Source of the DNA: Aminomonas paucivorans DSM 12260
GTDB taxonomy: Bacteria > Synergistota > Synergistia > Synergistales > Synergistaceae
Reading direction: 5' to 3'
NCBI RefSeq assembly: GCF_000165795.1
Contig: NZ_CM001022.1
Location: 1,955,812 to 2,019,811 of the forward strand
Length of the DNA stretch: 64,000 bases
Shown here: piece after piece, positions 41,864 through 49,318 of the stretch
Layout: every line of letters begins with the position of its first letter
Numbering within the stretch: the stretch's first letter is position 1
Made by a program: the position numbers and the translations under genes
Notes under the pieces: model-generated
Told to the model about the DNA's origin: nothing
Database searches by the model: none
What the model saw: the letters and a program-made list of their open reading frames with translations, nothing else

Positions 41864-41902
41864 GGGGCCCCGAGGCTCCTTGGGTCCCCTTTGCATTTTT
41901 TT
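41864..41902 (+). terminator. Terminator-like hairpin in the M16/zinc-ribbon intergenic gap
   Basis: GGGGCCCCGAGG (41864-41875) pairs with CCTTGGGTCCCC (41878-41889) with one mismatch and a wobble, followed by TTTGCATTTTTTT. The gap 41736-42062 holds no other gene that I can support. The hairpin could end an unseen short plus-strand RNA or act as a leader attenuator for the zinc-ribbon gene. Confidence 0.45.
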
Positions 41903-42062
41903 GCGAAAGGCCTCGCCTTCTTGGGCTTCCGGGAGCTTCTGCAAAAGGGACGGAGCGCCGAAACAGAACCGGAGTCGGGGATAAGGCGTCTCCGCGGCCC
42001 GGGACCGGGATCGTCCGCCCGGGGACACACCGAAGGCAAAGGAGAAAGAGGAGGGAACGCCC

Positions 42063-42443
42063 ATGGATCTGCGCATCAACAGCGTCGGCAACGCGGCGGA
42101 ACAGGCGGCCCAGGCCTCCGAGCAGGCGAAGAAGGCGGCCCAGCAGGAAAAGCCCGCCGAGTCGGCTTCCCCGGCGGCCCCCGCAGAGAGCAAGGAGGCA
42201 CCCGGGGCCCCCGCCAGCACCGGAGGCGCGGGGGGAGCTTCCCAGCACTGCAAGACCTGCGGGGCTCCCATCTCCTCGGGAGCCACCGTGTGCGGCAAGT
42301 GCGGGGCCAAGGTGGAGACCGCGGCGGACCAGCTTCTCAAGGCCCTGACGGAATCGGACATCAAGTCCAAGTCCACGGACAACCGCATCGGCACCCTGCA
42401 GGCCCTGTCACAGCTGGAAGACCAGGAGGAGTCCGAGGCCTGA
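42063..42443 (+). CDS. Small zinc-ribbon protein
   Basis: 126 residues. An Ala/Gln/Glu/Lys-rich helical N-terminus (about residues 1-58, EQAAQASEQAKKAAQQEKP) precedes a single four-cysteine zinc ribbon (CKTCGAPISSGATVCGKCG, about residues 61-79) and a charged helical tail. Function unknown. It resembles small ribbon proteins with a low-complexity arm, similar in style to the larger ribbon protein at 21214. The ribosome binding site GAGGAGGG is strong. It stands alone on the plus strand between two minus-strand genes. Confidence 0.7.
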   Translation: MDLRINSVGNAAEQAAQASEQAKKAAQQEKPAESASPAAPAESKEAPGAPASTGGAGGASQHCKTCGAPISSGATVCGKCGAKVETAADQLLKALTESDIKSKSTDNRIGTLQALSQLEDQEESEA

Positions 42444-42453
42444 GCCCCTTCTC

Positions 42454-42494
42454 CCTCTTCCGAGTCCTCTCCCCCGGAGGGGGCTCGGAAGAGG
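42454..42494 (+). terminator. Hairpin after the small zinc-ribbon gene
   Basis: The outer stem CCTCTTCCGAG/CTCGGAAGAGG (42454-42464 with 42484-42494) encloses a C-run/G-run inner stem. There is no T-run, so termination is only likely, not certain. Confidence 0.5.
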
Positions 42495-42642
42495 GGCGTC
42501 GATCCCCCACGGCGACGACCTCCGGGTCGAAAGGGGAAACGGATTCCGCTTGCGGTAGCCCGACCCTACCCCGCTCCACCCTCTCGGCTTCCCGCTGCGT
42601 CCCCGTCCGGAACCACCGATCCGGCCCGGAAGGGAAACCCAG

Positions 42643-42666
42643 AAAAGGGGGGGGCCGAAGCCCCCC
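42643..42666 (-). terminator. Terminator of the saccharopine-dehydrogenase-like gene
   Basis: On the minus strand GGGGGGC-TTCG-GCCCCCC is followed by CC and TTTT. It lies 37 bases after the stop codon at 42703. Confidence 0.8.
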
Positions 42667-42702
42667 GTGCCTTCCCTTTCGGGCCACCGACCCGGGATGA
42701 GG

Positions 42703-43866
42703 CTACAGCTCCACCACCGAGTGGTGCAGCACCACGTTTCGCTTGCGCAGTTCCTCCATGAACCGCTCCACCGCCTTGTGGTTCTTTCCCACCGCCTCGG
42801 GAGGGTTGACCCCGGGCATCTTCAGGACCCCCTCGGCCACGAGACGCCCCACGATGACGCAGGGAAAGCCCGTGGTGCGGGACATGGAGGGGTAGCCCGT
42901 CACCCCGTCCCGCTCGTCGTAGAGGCTGTAGCGGTACTGGAGGCGTTTGCCGTCCTTCCTTCCCGTCACCTCCACGTGGTAGAAGGTGAACTCGTTCTCC
43001 CCCTCCTCCAGGCGCATCTTCGGGTACGCCAGGGCTCCGAAGAGGTCCCGAGGGACCACCTTGCACCCCTTCACGTCCACGGGCTCCGTGCCGAACAGGC
43101 CGATCTCCCGTAGGAACTCCATGCGCTCTGCCGTACCGGGGTAGCGCAGGGTGTACTCCGTCACGTTGGGGGAAGGGATGGTATCCAGCAGGGTGCGGGA
43201 CCCGTCGGTGAAGAAGCCCTCCATCCGGGGAAGTTTGATCCCCGGCAGATCGAAATCCAGCATCTTGCGGCCCGACAGGGCGGAAACCGTGAGGATCCGG
43301 CCGTCCCGTTTGGTGCGGGCGGGGCGCACGTACTCCTCGATGAGGTCGTCGGGGCTGAACACCAGCTTGTAGTCGAAAGGAGGCTTCGGGTCCGCCGGCA
43401 GCCCGGTGACGTAGTAGGTCACGTCCTCCACCTGGTCCAGCAGGTCGCAGGCGTAGCCGATGAGGATGCTGGAAGACCCCGGCGCCACCCCCACGTCCTC
43501 GAAGGCCGTGACTCCCGCCGCCTTGGCCTGCCCGTCCCACTCCCGGTAGTCCTCCCCCATGAAGGAGATGTCCGACAGGTCCACCCCCGCCCGGATCACC
43601 GCCCCCACCATGGGGTAGCCCAGGAAGCCCGGGACGGCGCCGATGCACAGGTCCTGCCCCCTCACCGCCTCGGTGATGGAATCGGGGGAGGTGAAGTCCA
43701 CGTCGGAACGTGTATCCACTTTCCCCCGCGACCGCTCCTTCGTCCTCCCCAGCCCCGCTTCGTCCCGGTCGCAGACCGTGACCTCGTACCCCTCGTCCTC
43801 CGCCAGATCCAGGGCCATCACCGAACCCACCAGCCCGTTACCCAACACGGTGACCTTCTTCTTCAC
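42703..43866 (-). CDS. Saccharopine-dehydrogenase-like oxidoreductase
   Basis: 387 residues from a GTG at 43866 (GGAGGAGG upstream). The N-terminal Rossmann motif is VTVLGNGLVGSVMALDLAED; the middle has GVAPGSSSILIGYACDLLDQ, and the C-terminal domain shows SRTTGFPCVIVGRLVAEG as in the saccharopine dehydrogenase superfamily. The family includes lysine, opine and related amino-acid dehydrogenases; the substrate is undetermined. It is monocistronic, with a terminator downstream and a promoter in an AT-rich gap shared with the divergent toxin-antitoxin pair. Two further members of the superfamily are at 59112 and 60595 but are not close copies. Confidence 0.85.
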   Translation of the reverse strand: MKKKVTVLGNGLVGSVMALDLAEDEGYEVTVCDRDEAGLGRTKERSRGKVDTRSDVDFTSPDSITEAVRGQDLCIGAVPGFLGYPMVGAVIRAGVDLSDISFMGEDYREWDGQAKAAGVTAFEDVGVAPGSSSILIGYACDLLDQVEDVTYYVTGLPADPKPPFDYKLVFSPDDLIEEYVRPARTKRDGRILTVSALSGRKMLDFDLPGIKLPRMEGFFTDGSRTLLDTIPSPNVTEYTLRYPGTAERMEFLREIGLFGTEPVDVKGCKVVPRDLFGALAYPKMRLEEGENEFTFYHVEVTGRKDGKRLQYRYSLYDERDGVTGYPSMSRTTGFPCVIVGRLVAEGVLKMPGVNPPEAVGKNHKAVERFMEELRKRNVVLHHSVVEL

Positions 43867-43909
43867 GGGGAACCCCCTCCTCCTCCGGTCGTCTAGGTCT
43901 CGCCTGCCG

Positions 43910-43937
43910 CGTATATGTATACTTTTATTGCATCCAA
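43910..43937 (-). promoter_or_regulatory. Promoter of the saccharopine-dehydrogenase-like gene, with GTATAC palindrome
   Basis: Minus strand: TTGGAT (43937-43932), 16-base spacer, TATACG (43915-43910). The -10 overlaps the near-palindrome GTATATGTATAC (43911-43922), whose half-sites resemble the operator of the neighbouring antitoxin gene. Confidence 0.5.
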
Positions 43938-44000
43938 CTCTACCCTCCCTCCGCCGAGGCGTCAAGGCCTTCCGCTGGAAGCTCCAAAGCAAGACAGGCC

Positions 44001-44048
44001 TGGACAGCCCCCCCAAACGACGTATACTAATGAAAAGATCTATACGTC
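44001..44048 (+). promoter_or_regulatory. Promoter and operator of the DUF6364/PIN toxin-antitoxin operon
   Basis: TGGACA (44001-44006), 16-base spacer, TATACT (44023-44028). The -10 is the left half of a perfect inverted repeat GACGTATA/TATACGTC (44019-44026 with 44041-44048). An autoregulatory antitoxin binding site is the natural reading. Confidence 0.65.
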
Positions 44049-44064
44049 ACGGGGGGATGACTCC

Positions 44065-44298
44065 ATGCAGACCAAGCTGACCTTGCGGCTGGAGGAGGAC
44101 CTGATCCGTCGGGCCAAACGGGCTTCCGCCCGCACCGGCAAGTCGGTCTCCCAGATGGTGGGGGATTTCTTTCGGACCCTGGAGCAGGACCCGGCGCAGG
44201 AGGAGCTGTCCCCCAGGGTGAAGGCCCTGCTGGGGGTTCTTCCTCCCTCGGTCTGCGAAGAGGACTGGAGAGCCCATCTGGAGGAAAAACACCAGTGA
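44065..44298 (+). CDS. DUF6364-like antitoxin
   Basis: 77 residues. The N-terminus (MQTKLTLRLEEDLIRRAKRA, then SARTGKSVSQMVGDFF) has the ribbon-helix-helix-like pattern of antitoxins paired with PIN toxins. The C-terminal part (SPRVKALLGVLPPSVCEEDW) is the presumed toxin-binding segment. The start at 44065 follows a GGGGGGATGA purine stretch. It overlaps the toxin gene by 4 bases. Autorepression through the GTATA inverted repeat is likely. Confidence 0.85.
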   Translation: MQTKLTLRLEEDLIRRAKRASARTGKSVSQMVGDFFRTLEQDPAQEELSPRVKALLGVLPPSVCEEDWRAHLEEKHQ

Positions 44299-44723
44299 AG
44301 GTCCTCTTCGACACCAACGTGGTTCTGGACGTGCTCCTGGCCAGGGAACCCTTCGTCCGCCCGGCAACGCTGCTTCTGTGCATGGTGGACCGGGGGGAGA
44401 TCCGGGGACTCTTGGGCGCCACCACGCTGACGACCCTTCACTACTTGGCATCCAAGGGGATCGGGAGAGAACGAGCCCGGGAGCAGGTACGGCGGCTTCT
44501 GGACCTCTTCGACGTGGCTCCCGTGGATCGAGAAGTGTTACACCAGGCCCTGGAGGTAGACTTCCCGGATTTCGAGGATGCGGTCCTCCACGAAGCCGCC
44601 CGAGCGGTGGGGGCGGAAGCCATCGTCACCCGAAACGGGAACGATTTCCGCCAGGCCACCCTTCCCGTATACACTCCGGAGGAACTCCTTCGGGCCCTTC
44701 AGGCGAAACGGGGGCTCTCGTAA
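44295..44723 (+). CDS. PIN-domain RNase toxin
   Basis: 142 residues with GTG start overlapping the antitoxin stop. PIN-domain acidic residues are present in order: FDTNVVLDVLL (Asp6), the middle acidic residues around DFPDFEDAVLHEAA (about 89-101), and VTRNGNDF near the C-terminus (about 112-119). PIN toxins cleave RNA with divalent metal. The length and layout match VapC-like partners of DUF6364 antitoxins. It is followed directly by a strong hairpin terminator. Confidence 0.9.
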   Translation: MKVLFDTNVVLDVLLAREPFVRPATLLLCMVDRGEIRGLLGATTLTTLHYLASKGIGRERAREQVRRLLDLFDVAPVDREVLHQALEVDFPDFEDAVLHEAARAVGAEAIVTRNGNDFRQATLPVYTPEELLRALQAKRGLS

Positions 44724-44729
44724 ACAGGC

Positions 44730-44763
44730 TGGGGCGGGGCCGGATGCCTCCGGCCCCGCCCCA
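44730..44763. terminator. Terminator hairpin between convergent genes
   Basis: A perfect 15-bp stem TGGGGCGGGGCCGGA/TCCGGCCCCGCCCCA (44730-44744 with 44749-44763). It lacks a strong T-run on either side and probably serves both convergent transcripts. Confidence 0.65.
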
Positions 44764-44795
44764 GCGATTTCGCCCCGACGAGTTTTCCTCCCGCC

Positions 44796-46439
44796 TCAGT
44801 CCTCGAAGCAGCTGCCCCCCACGAACTCCCGGAGGATGGAGAGGTTCGGCACGTTCTCCGCGGGGATCACCGGCACGAAGCGCAGCATGGAGAGGAGGCG
44901 CTGGGCCTCCCCGTAGGCGGGGGACTCCTCCGGCACCGCCCGAAGCAGGGGCTCCGCGTAGCCCTTCAGCACCGGCAGCTCGTACACCAGGGCGGTGTTG
45001 AACATCACGTCCGCCCGTTCCTGGTAGGGGAAGATGTGCTTGTGGGACCCCCGGATCACCGAGGGCCACCGCAGCAGGGTGCCCTCCGGGGAGTGGCCCC
45101 GCCTCCGGTAGTCCCGCACCATCCGGCGCAGAAGCCGGTCGTCGGTGGTGCTGGTGCGGTTGTGCCGGTCCAGGCTCACCCCCGTGAGGGGGGAGATGAA
45201 GATGCGGTACTTCATCTCGTCGGGGATGGACTCGGTGAGGCGGTCGTTGAGACCGTGGATCCCCTCGATGATGAGCAGGTCTCCCTGGCGAAGGCGCAGC
45301 TTCTTTCCCGGAGCTCTCTGCCCTGTGACGAAGTCGAACTTCGGCAGCTGCACCTCCTCCCCCGCCAGGAGAGCCTCCAGGTGCTCGTTGATGAGCTTCA
45401 GATCCAGGGCCTCGAGGGCCTCGAAGTCGTAATCCCCCTTCTCGTCCCGGGGGGTGTCCTCCCGATCCACGAAGTAGTCGTCCAGGGAGATGGACACGGG
45501 GTGCCTGCCGCACACCTGGAGCTGGATCTGAAGCCTCCTGGCGGTGGTGGTCTTGCCGGACCCGGAGGGCCCCGCCAGACAGACCAGGCGCACGGAGGGA
45601 CGGTCGCAGATCGCCCGGGCCATCCTCGCCAGGGCCTCCCCGTGGAACGCCTCGGAGATGAGGATCAGGTCCAGGGCCTTTCCCGTGGCCACCCGCTCGT
45701 GGATGCTGTCCATGGTGCTCACCCCCAGCACGTCCAGCCACTGGGAGTACTCCCGGAACACCTCCGCCAGGCTCTTGGCGGCCTGGAAGGGAGGAAGACG
45801 GTCGGGGAAGGAGACGGTGGGAAACTGAAGCACCATGCCCGGGGGGTAGCGGAGCAGGTCGAAGACCTTCACCTGCCCGGTGCTGGAGGCCAGGGGGGCG
45901 TAGAAGTAGCCGTAGGTGTCGGCGCAGCGGTAGACCACCGTGGGGTCCAGGGCGGTCCACTGGAGAAGCCGGGCCTTGTCGTAGTTCCCCTGGCGCTCGA
46001 AGATGCGCCGGGCCTTGTCCAGGGGCAGCACCTCCCGGTGGATGGGGATGTTCTGGTCCACCAGGTGGGCCATGCCCTGCTTGATGGCCCCCACCTGCTC
46101 CTCCGTGGCGGGACCGCCGGAAAGCTCGCAGTAGTAGCCGTCGCTCATGGAGTGGCGGATGGTCACGTCCTGCCCCAGGACCTTCTTGGAGGCCTGCACC
46201 AAAAGGAAGCTCAGGGTGCGCCGGTAGACCTCCATGCCCTCGAAGCTGCCCGTGTCCACGAACTCCACCGAGGCGTCCTCGTCCACCACCCAGCCCAAGG
46301 GACGGAGGTTGCGGTTCACCCGCCAGGCCACCACGTTGTTGGCCCCGCCATAGCCGGACAGGGAGAGCACCTCCGACCCCGTGAGGGGGGTTTCGCACCG
46401 GAGCTTGCCGTCTCCCGCCACATCCACCACAAAACCCAT
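44796..46439 (-). CDS. Uridine kinase / phosphoribulokinase-like nucleoside kinase with ThrRS-like N-terminus
   Basis: 547 residues. The N-terminal part has a TGS-like segment and a region resembling the second additional domain of threonyl-tRNA synthetase (RHSMSDGYYCEL, GAIKQGMAHLVDQNIPIHREVLP). The P-loop kinase domain (from about residue 285) has AGPSGSGKTTTARRL, DDYFVDREDTPRDEKGDYDFE and IEGIHGLND, as in uridine kinases. Proteins with this fusion exist in Thermotoga and Clostridia; their substrate is a nucleoside. The ATG at 46439 has a weak purine-rich site. It has its own promoter, divergent from the FadR-type gene. Confidence 0.9.
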   Translation of the reverse strand: MGFVVDVAGDGKLRCETPLTGSEVLSLSGYGGANNVVAWRVNRNLRPLGWVVDEDASVEFVDTGSFEGMEVYRRTLSFLLVQASKKVLGQDVTIRHSMSDGYYCELSGGPATEEQVGAIKQGMAHLVDQNIPIHREVLPLDKARRIFERQGNYDKARLLQWTALDPTVVYRCADTYGYFYAPLASSTGQVKVFDLLRYPPGMVLQFPTVSFPDRLPPFQAAKSLAEVFREYSQWLDVLGVSTMDSIHERVATGKALDLILISEAFHGEALARMARAICDRPSVRLVCLAGPSGSGKTTTARRLQIQLQVCGRHPVSISLDDYFVDREDTPRDEKGDYDFEALEALDLKLINEHLEALLAGEEVQLPKFDFVTGQRAPGKKLRLRQGDLLIIEGIHGLNDRLTESIPDEMKYRIFISPLTGVSLDRHNRTSTTDDRLLRRMVRDYRRRGHSPEGTLLRWPSVIRGSHKHIFPYQERADVMFNTALVYELPVLKGYAEPLLRAVPEESPAYGEAQRLLSMLRFVPVIPAENVPNLSILREFVGGSCFED

Positions 46440-46480
46440 TCCCCTACCCCCTTCGGGGCCCGCAAAGGGCCTGAAAAACC

Positions 46481-46496
46481 CATGGTTTCATGGTTT
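46481..46496. repeat. Tandem CATGGTTT repeat
   Basis: Two adjacent exact copies of CATGGTTT, at the expected transcription start of the kinase gene. Could be an operator; otherwise unexplained. Confidence 0.4.
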
Positions 46497-46498
46497 CG

Positions 46499-46507
46499 AT
46501 TCTAGCA
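46499..46507 (-). promoter_or_regulatory. Extended -10 promoter of the kinase gene
   Basis: Minus strand TGC followed by TAGAAT (46504-46499), about 60 bases upstream of the start codon. Confidence 0.5.
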
Positions 46508-46578
46508 CGCCCCCCTCTTGGCCCCCCGGCATCCTTTCGCTCCCGAGTGTTCGCGCAATTCCGACGCATTGCGACCCC

Positions 46579-46607
46579 TTGAACGAATTGTCTGCTGATG
46601 CTATATA
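46579..46607 (+). promoter_or_regulatory. Promoter of the FadR-type regulator / hydratase operon
   Basis: TTGAAC (46579-46584), 17-base spacer, TATATA (46602-46607). A strong match to the vegetative consensus. Confidence 0.75.
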
Positions 46608-46615
46608 GTGCACTG

Positions 46616-46626
46616 GGTGGTCCACC
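46616..46626. promoter_or_regulatory. Probable GntR/FadR-type operator
   Basis: Perfect palindrome GGTGG-T-CCACC just after the -10. It also contains TGGTCCACCA, in the style of FCD-class GntR operators. Its position near the transcription start predicts autorepression. Confidence 0.55.
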
Positions 46627-46644
46627 AGAAGGAGGAGTCGGCGG

Positions 46645-47346
46645 ATGGAAAACCAGCGACTGCGCCAGACCCGGATCTACGAAAAGGTGGTGGAGGAACT
46701 CAAGGGGGACATCGCCCGCGGAGCCCTCCGGCCAGGGGATCCCCTGCCTCCGGAGCGCAAGCTCATGGACGAGATGGGGGTCAGCCGCAGCTCCCTGCGG
46801 GAGGCCTTCCGGGTCCTGGAACTCCTGGGGCTCATCGAGAGCATCCCCGGGAAGGGACGGTTCGTCCGCCGGCCCCGAAGCGCCGCGGGGGAAGGCCGCA
46901 AGATGCCCCTGGAGGACGAGGCCATCCTGGAACTCATGGAGGCCCGTCGGCTTCTGGATCCCTCCATCGCCCGGGAGGCGGCCCGGCGCGCTCTGCCCGC
47001 GGACCTTACCCGGCTTCGGCGCATCATCTCCGTCACCCAGACGAACCTGGACGACCTGGACCACCGGGCCCAGTCGGACTTCGACTTCCACCTGGCCATG
47101 GCGGAGGCCACCCACAACTTCGTGTTCGTCAACATCATGCGGATGAACTTCAACCTCATCCTGGCCACCCACGACCGCATCTACCGCCTCCTGACGGACA
47201 AGGAGGCCTTCCTCCACGAACACATGGCCCTCTACGAGGCCATCCTGGACCACGACGGCTCCCGGGCGGCGGAGCTTTCCGCCTCGCACATCGAACGGAT
47301 CTACAAGACCCTCCAGGAGGTCATGGCCCTGGAGAAACCGGTCTGA
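46645..47346 (+). CDS. FadR-subfamily GntR transcriptional regulator
   Basis: 233 residues. The N-terminal winged helix (VVEELKGDIARGALRPGDPLPPE; MGVSRSSLREAFRVLELLGLIE) and the C-terminal all-helical FCD domain are clear. The FCD metal site is supported by DFDFHLAMAEATHN (about residues 148-161) and SASHIERIY near the end (His). FCD-GntR regulators commonly respond to organic acids such as lactate, citrate or malate-like ligands. Being first in front of the hydratase/citrate-lyase block, it is the likely regulator of that operon, with a tri- or dicarboxylate as effector (inference). The ribosome binding site AAGGAGGAG is strong. Confidence 0.92.
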   Translation: MENQRLRQTRIYEKVVEELKGDIARGALRPGDPLPPERKLMDEMGVSRSSLREAFRVLELLGLIESIPGKGRFVRRPRSAAGEGRKMPLEDEAILELMEARRLLDPSIAREAARRALPADLTRLRRIISVTQTNLDDLDHRAQSDFDFHLAMAEATHNFVFVNIMRMNFNLILATHDRIYRLLTDKEAFLHEHMALYEAILDHDGSRAAELSASHIERIYKTLQEVMALEKPV

Positions 47347-47402
47347 CCACGAACGCCAGCCCCTACGGGGGAACCATCTCATACACACAGGAGGGAACGA
47401 AA

Positions 47403-47960
47403 ATGAAGGAACGCATCATGCAGCTCCTCCCGGAGATCCAGTGGATCGGCGACCCCACCCTGCGGGCTCAGGTGGTGGCCAGCTACGAAGACGCGCTGAA
47501 GACCGGCGGGTGGGAACCCGACGACATGGCCAAGATCCCCTTCACCCTTCTCATCCCCAACTGCCCCGCCTCCTACCTCACCCACACCCGCGGGGTGGTC
47601 CGGGTGGCCAAGGCCTCCATGGACGAGTTCAACGCCCTCTACGAGAACGAGGGGGGCTTCAAGCTGGACAACGACAAGCTGGTGGCGGGAGCCCTGCTCC
47701 ACGACGTGGGCAAGCTGGTGGAGTACGAGAAGACCCCGGACGGCAAGTTCGTGAAGTCCCAGATGGGCAAGGACCTGCGCCACCCCTTCTCGGGCACCGT
47801 CATCGCCCTGCGAAACGGCGTGTCCAGCGAGATCGGCCACATCATCGCCAACCACGCCCACGAGGGGGACGGCACCCTGCGCAGCCCCGAAGGGGTCCTG
47901 GTCAACAAGGCGGATTTCATCAACTTCGAGACCATCAAGTCGTTCCTGGGGATGAAGTAG
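47403..47960 (+). CDS. HD-domain phosphohydrolase
   Basis: 185 residues with a single HD domain: YLTHTRGVVRVAKAS, then AGALLHDVGKLVEYEK (His-Asp, about residue 101), then HPFSGTVIALRNGVSSEIGHIIANHAHEGD. This gives the metal-binding pattern of small HD hydrolases. It is not an HD-GYP protein. Substrate unknown; a nucleotide or a phosphorylated metabolite is usual. It lies between the regulator and the hydratase genes with short spacing, so it is part of the operon. Homologues in similar clusters would be the best clue to a pathway-specific role. The ribosome binding site AGGAGGG is good. Confidence 0.85.
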   Translation: MKERIMQLLPEIQWIGDPTLRAQVVASYEDALKTGGWEPDDMAKIPFTLLIPNCPASYLTHTRGVVRVAKASMDEFNALYENEGGFKLDNDKLVAGALLHDVGKLVEYEKTPDGKFVKSQMGKDLRHPFSGTVIALRNGVSSEIGHIIANHAHEGDGTLRSPEGVLVNKADFINFETIKSFLGMK

Positions 47961-48012
47961 GGACCCGGCGACGCCGGGCAGGCTGAGAAGACACACGGGA
48001 GGTGCAGGCCAG

Positions 48013-49293
48013 ATGGGCAAGACGATGATCCAGAAGATCATGCAGCGGGCCTCGGGCAAGGAGGTGCAGATCGGCGACCGGGTCTGGTGCAACGTGGACC
48101 TTTCCACGGCCCGGGACTTCGGGGGACCGAACTGCGTGCTCCAGTTCGAGGAAGTGACGGACAAGCAGGGCAAGGTGTGGGATCCCAAGAAGATCGCCTT
48201 CACCTTCGACCTTCAGGCCCCCGCCCACTCCGAGAAGGTCTCCAACAACCAGAAGATCATCCGGGAGTTCTCCCGCAAGCAGGGCATCGACAAGGTCTTC
48301 GACATCAACTGGGGCATCGGGCAGCACGTGCTCCTGGAGAACGGCCACGTGAAGCCCGGGGACGTCATCCTGGGGACGGACAGCCACATGAACCTGCTGG
48401 GCGCCGTGGGGGCCTTCGCCACCGGCGTGGGCAACACGGACATCGTGGCCTCCTGGATCCTGGGGACCCTGTGGTTCCGGGTGCCCGAGACCATGAAGAT
48501 CACCGCCACGGGCAAGTTCGCCAAGGGCGTGTACATGCGGGACCTCCTCACCCACCTGGTGGGGACCCTGGGAGCGGACGGCATGTTCTTCAAGGCCGTG
48601 GAGTTCTACGGCGACACCGTGGAGAACAGCACTCTGGCGGACCGCATCACCCTCTGCTCCATGGTGACGGAGATGAGCGGCAAGGTGGGGCTCATCATGC
48701 CGAGCGGCCCCGTGCTGGACTGGCTGGCCGCCCGGGCGGGAGACGAGGTCCGCCAGCGGGTGAAGGATCTGGCGGCGGACGCGGACGCTCCCTACTGCCA
48801 GGAGGTCTCCGTGGACGTGTCCAAGCTGGAGCCCCTGGCCTCCTGCCCCGACGCGCCGGACAACGTGAAGAAGGTCCGGGAGGTGGCGGGGGAGAAGATC
48901 CAGCAGGTGCACATCGGCTCCTGCTCCAACGGCCGGTTCGAGGACATCACCGCGGCCTTCGAGGTGCTCCAGGCGGGGGGCTTCCAGGTCTCCCCGGAGG
49001 TGCGCACCATCATCACCCCCAGCACCCGGGAAGTGATGAAGCAGTGCGCCGAGGCGGGGTACATCCAGAAGTTCCTGGAGGCGGGAGTGGTCTTCACCAA
49101 CCCCACCTGCAGCCTCTGCACCGCGGAGCACTACGGCGCCCTGCCCTCCGGCGACGTGGCCATCTCCACCACCAACCGGAACTTCATCGGCAAGGTGGGC
49201 AAGGGCAGCCACACCTACCTCATGAGCCCCGCCTCCGCCATGGCGAGCGCGGTCCGGGGCGTCATCACCGACCCCCGGGACATCCTGGGCTAG
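48013..49293 (+). CDS. Aconitase-superfamily hydro-lyase large subunit 1 (LeuC/DmdA-like)
   Basis: 426 residues of the large, Fe-S-cluster-carrying subunit of a two-subunit aconitase-type dehydratase. The cluster cysteines are in GSCSNGRFED and NPTCSLCTAEH; the usual GCGPC is replaced by TCSLC but both cysteines remain. WGIGQHVLLENGHVKPG and GTDSHMNLLGAVGAFATGVGN are divergent versions of the catalytic HQ and DSHT motifs. The divergence suggests a substrate other than isopropylmalate: mesaconate/citramalate, dimethylmalate and citrate are all possible. Its small subunit follows 25 bases later. Confidence 0.9.
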   Translation: MGKTMIQKIMQRASGKEVQIGDRVWCNVDLSTARDFGGPNCVLQFEEVTDKQGKVWDPKKIAFTFDLQAPAHSEKVSNNQKIIREFSRKQGIDKVFDINWGIGQHVLLENGHVKPGDVILGTDSHMNLLGAVGAFATGVGNTDIVASWILGTLWFRVPETMKITATGKFAKGVYMRDLLTHLVGTLGADGMFFKAVEFYGDTVENSTLADRITLCSMVTEMSGKVGLIMPSGPVLDWLAARAGDEVRQRVKDLAADADAPYCQEVSVDVSKLEPLASCPDAPDNVKKVREVAGEKIQQVHIGSCSNGRFEDITAAFEVLQAGGFQVSPEVRTIITPSTREVMKQCAEAGYIQKFLEAGVVFTNPTCSLCTAEHYGALPSGDVAISTTNRNFIGKVGKGSHTYLMSPASAMASAVRGVITDPRDILG

Positions 49294-49318
49294 GAACGGG
49301 ACTAGGGAGGGAACGATC

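Noticed and set aside
38991-42248. 1085-codon version of the M16 peptidase
   Set aside because: The signal peptide and ribosome binding site fix the start at 41735; upstream sequence has no protein-like character.
44730-44763. Inverted repeat after the PIN toxin as a mobile-element end
   Set aside because: It is a compact GC-rich hairpin between convergent genes, as at 38919 and 61935, and has no partner or duplication.
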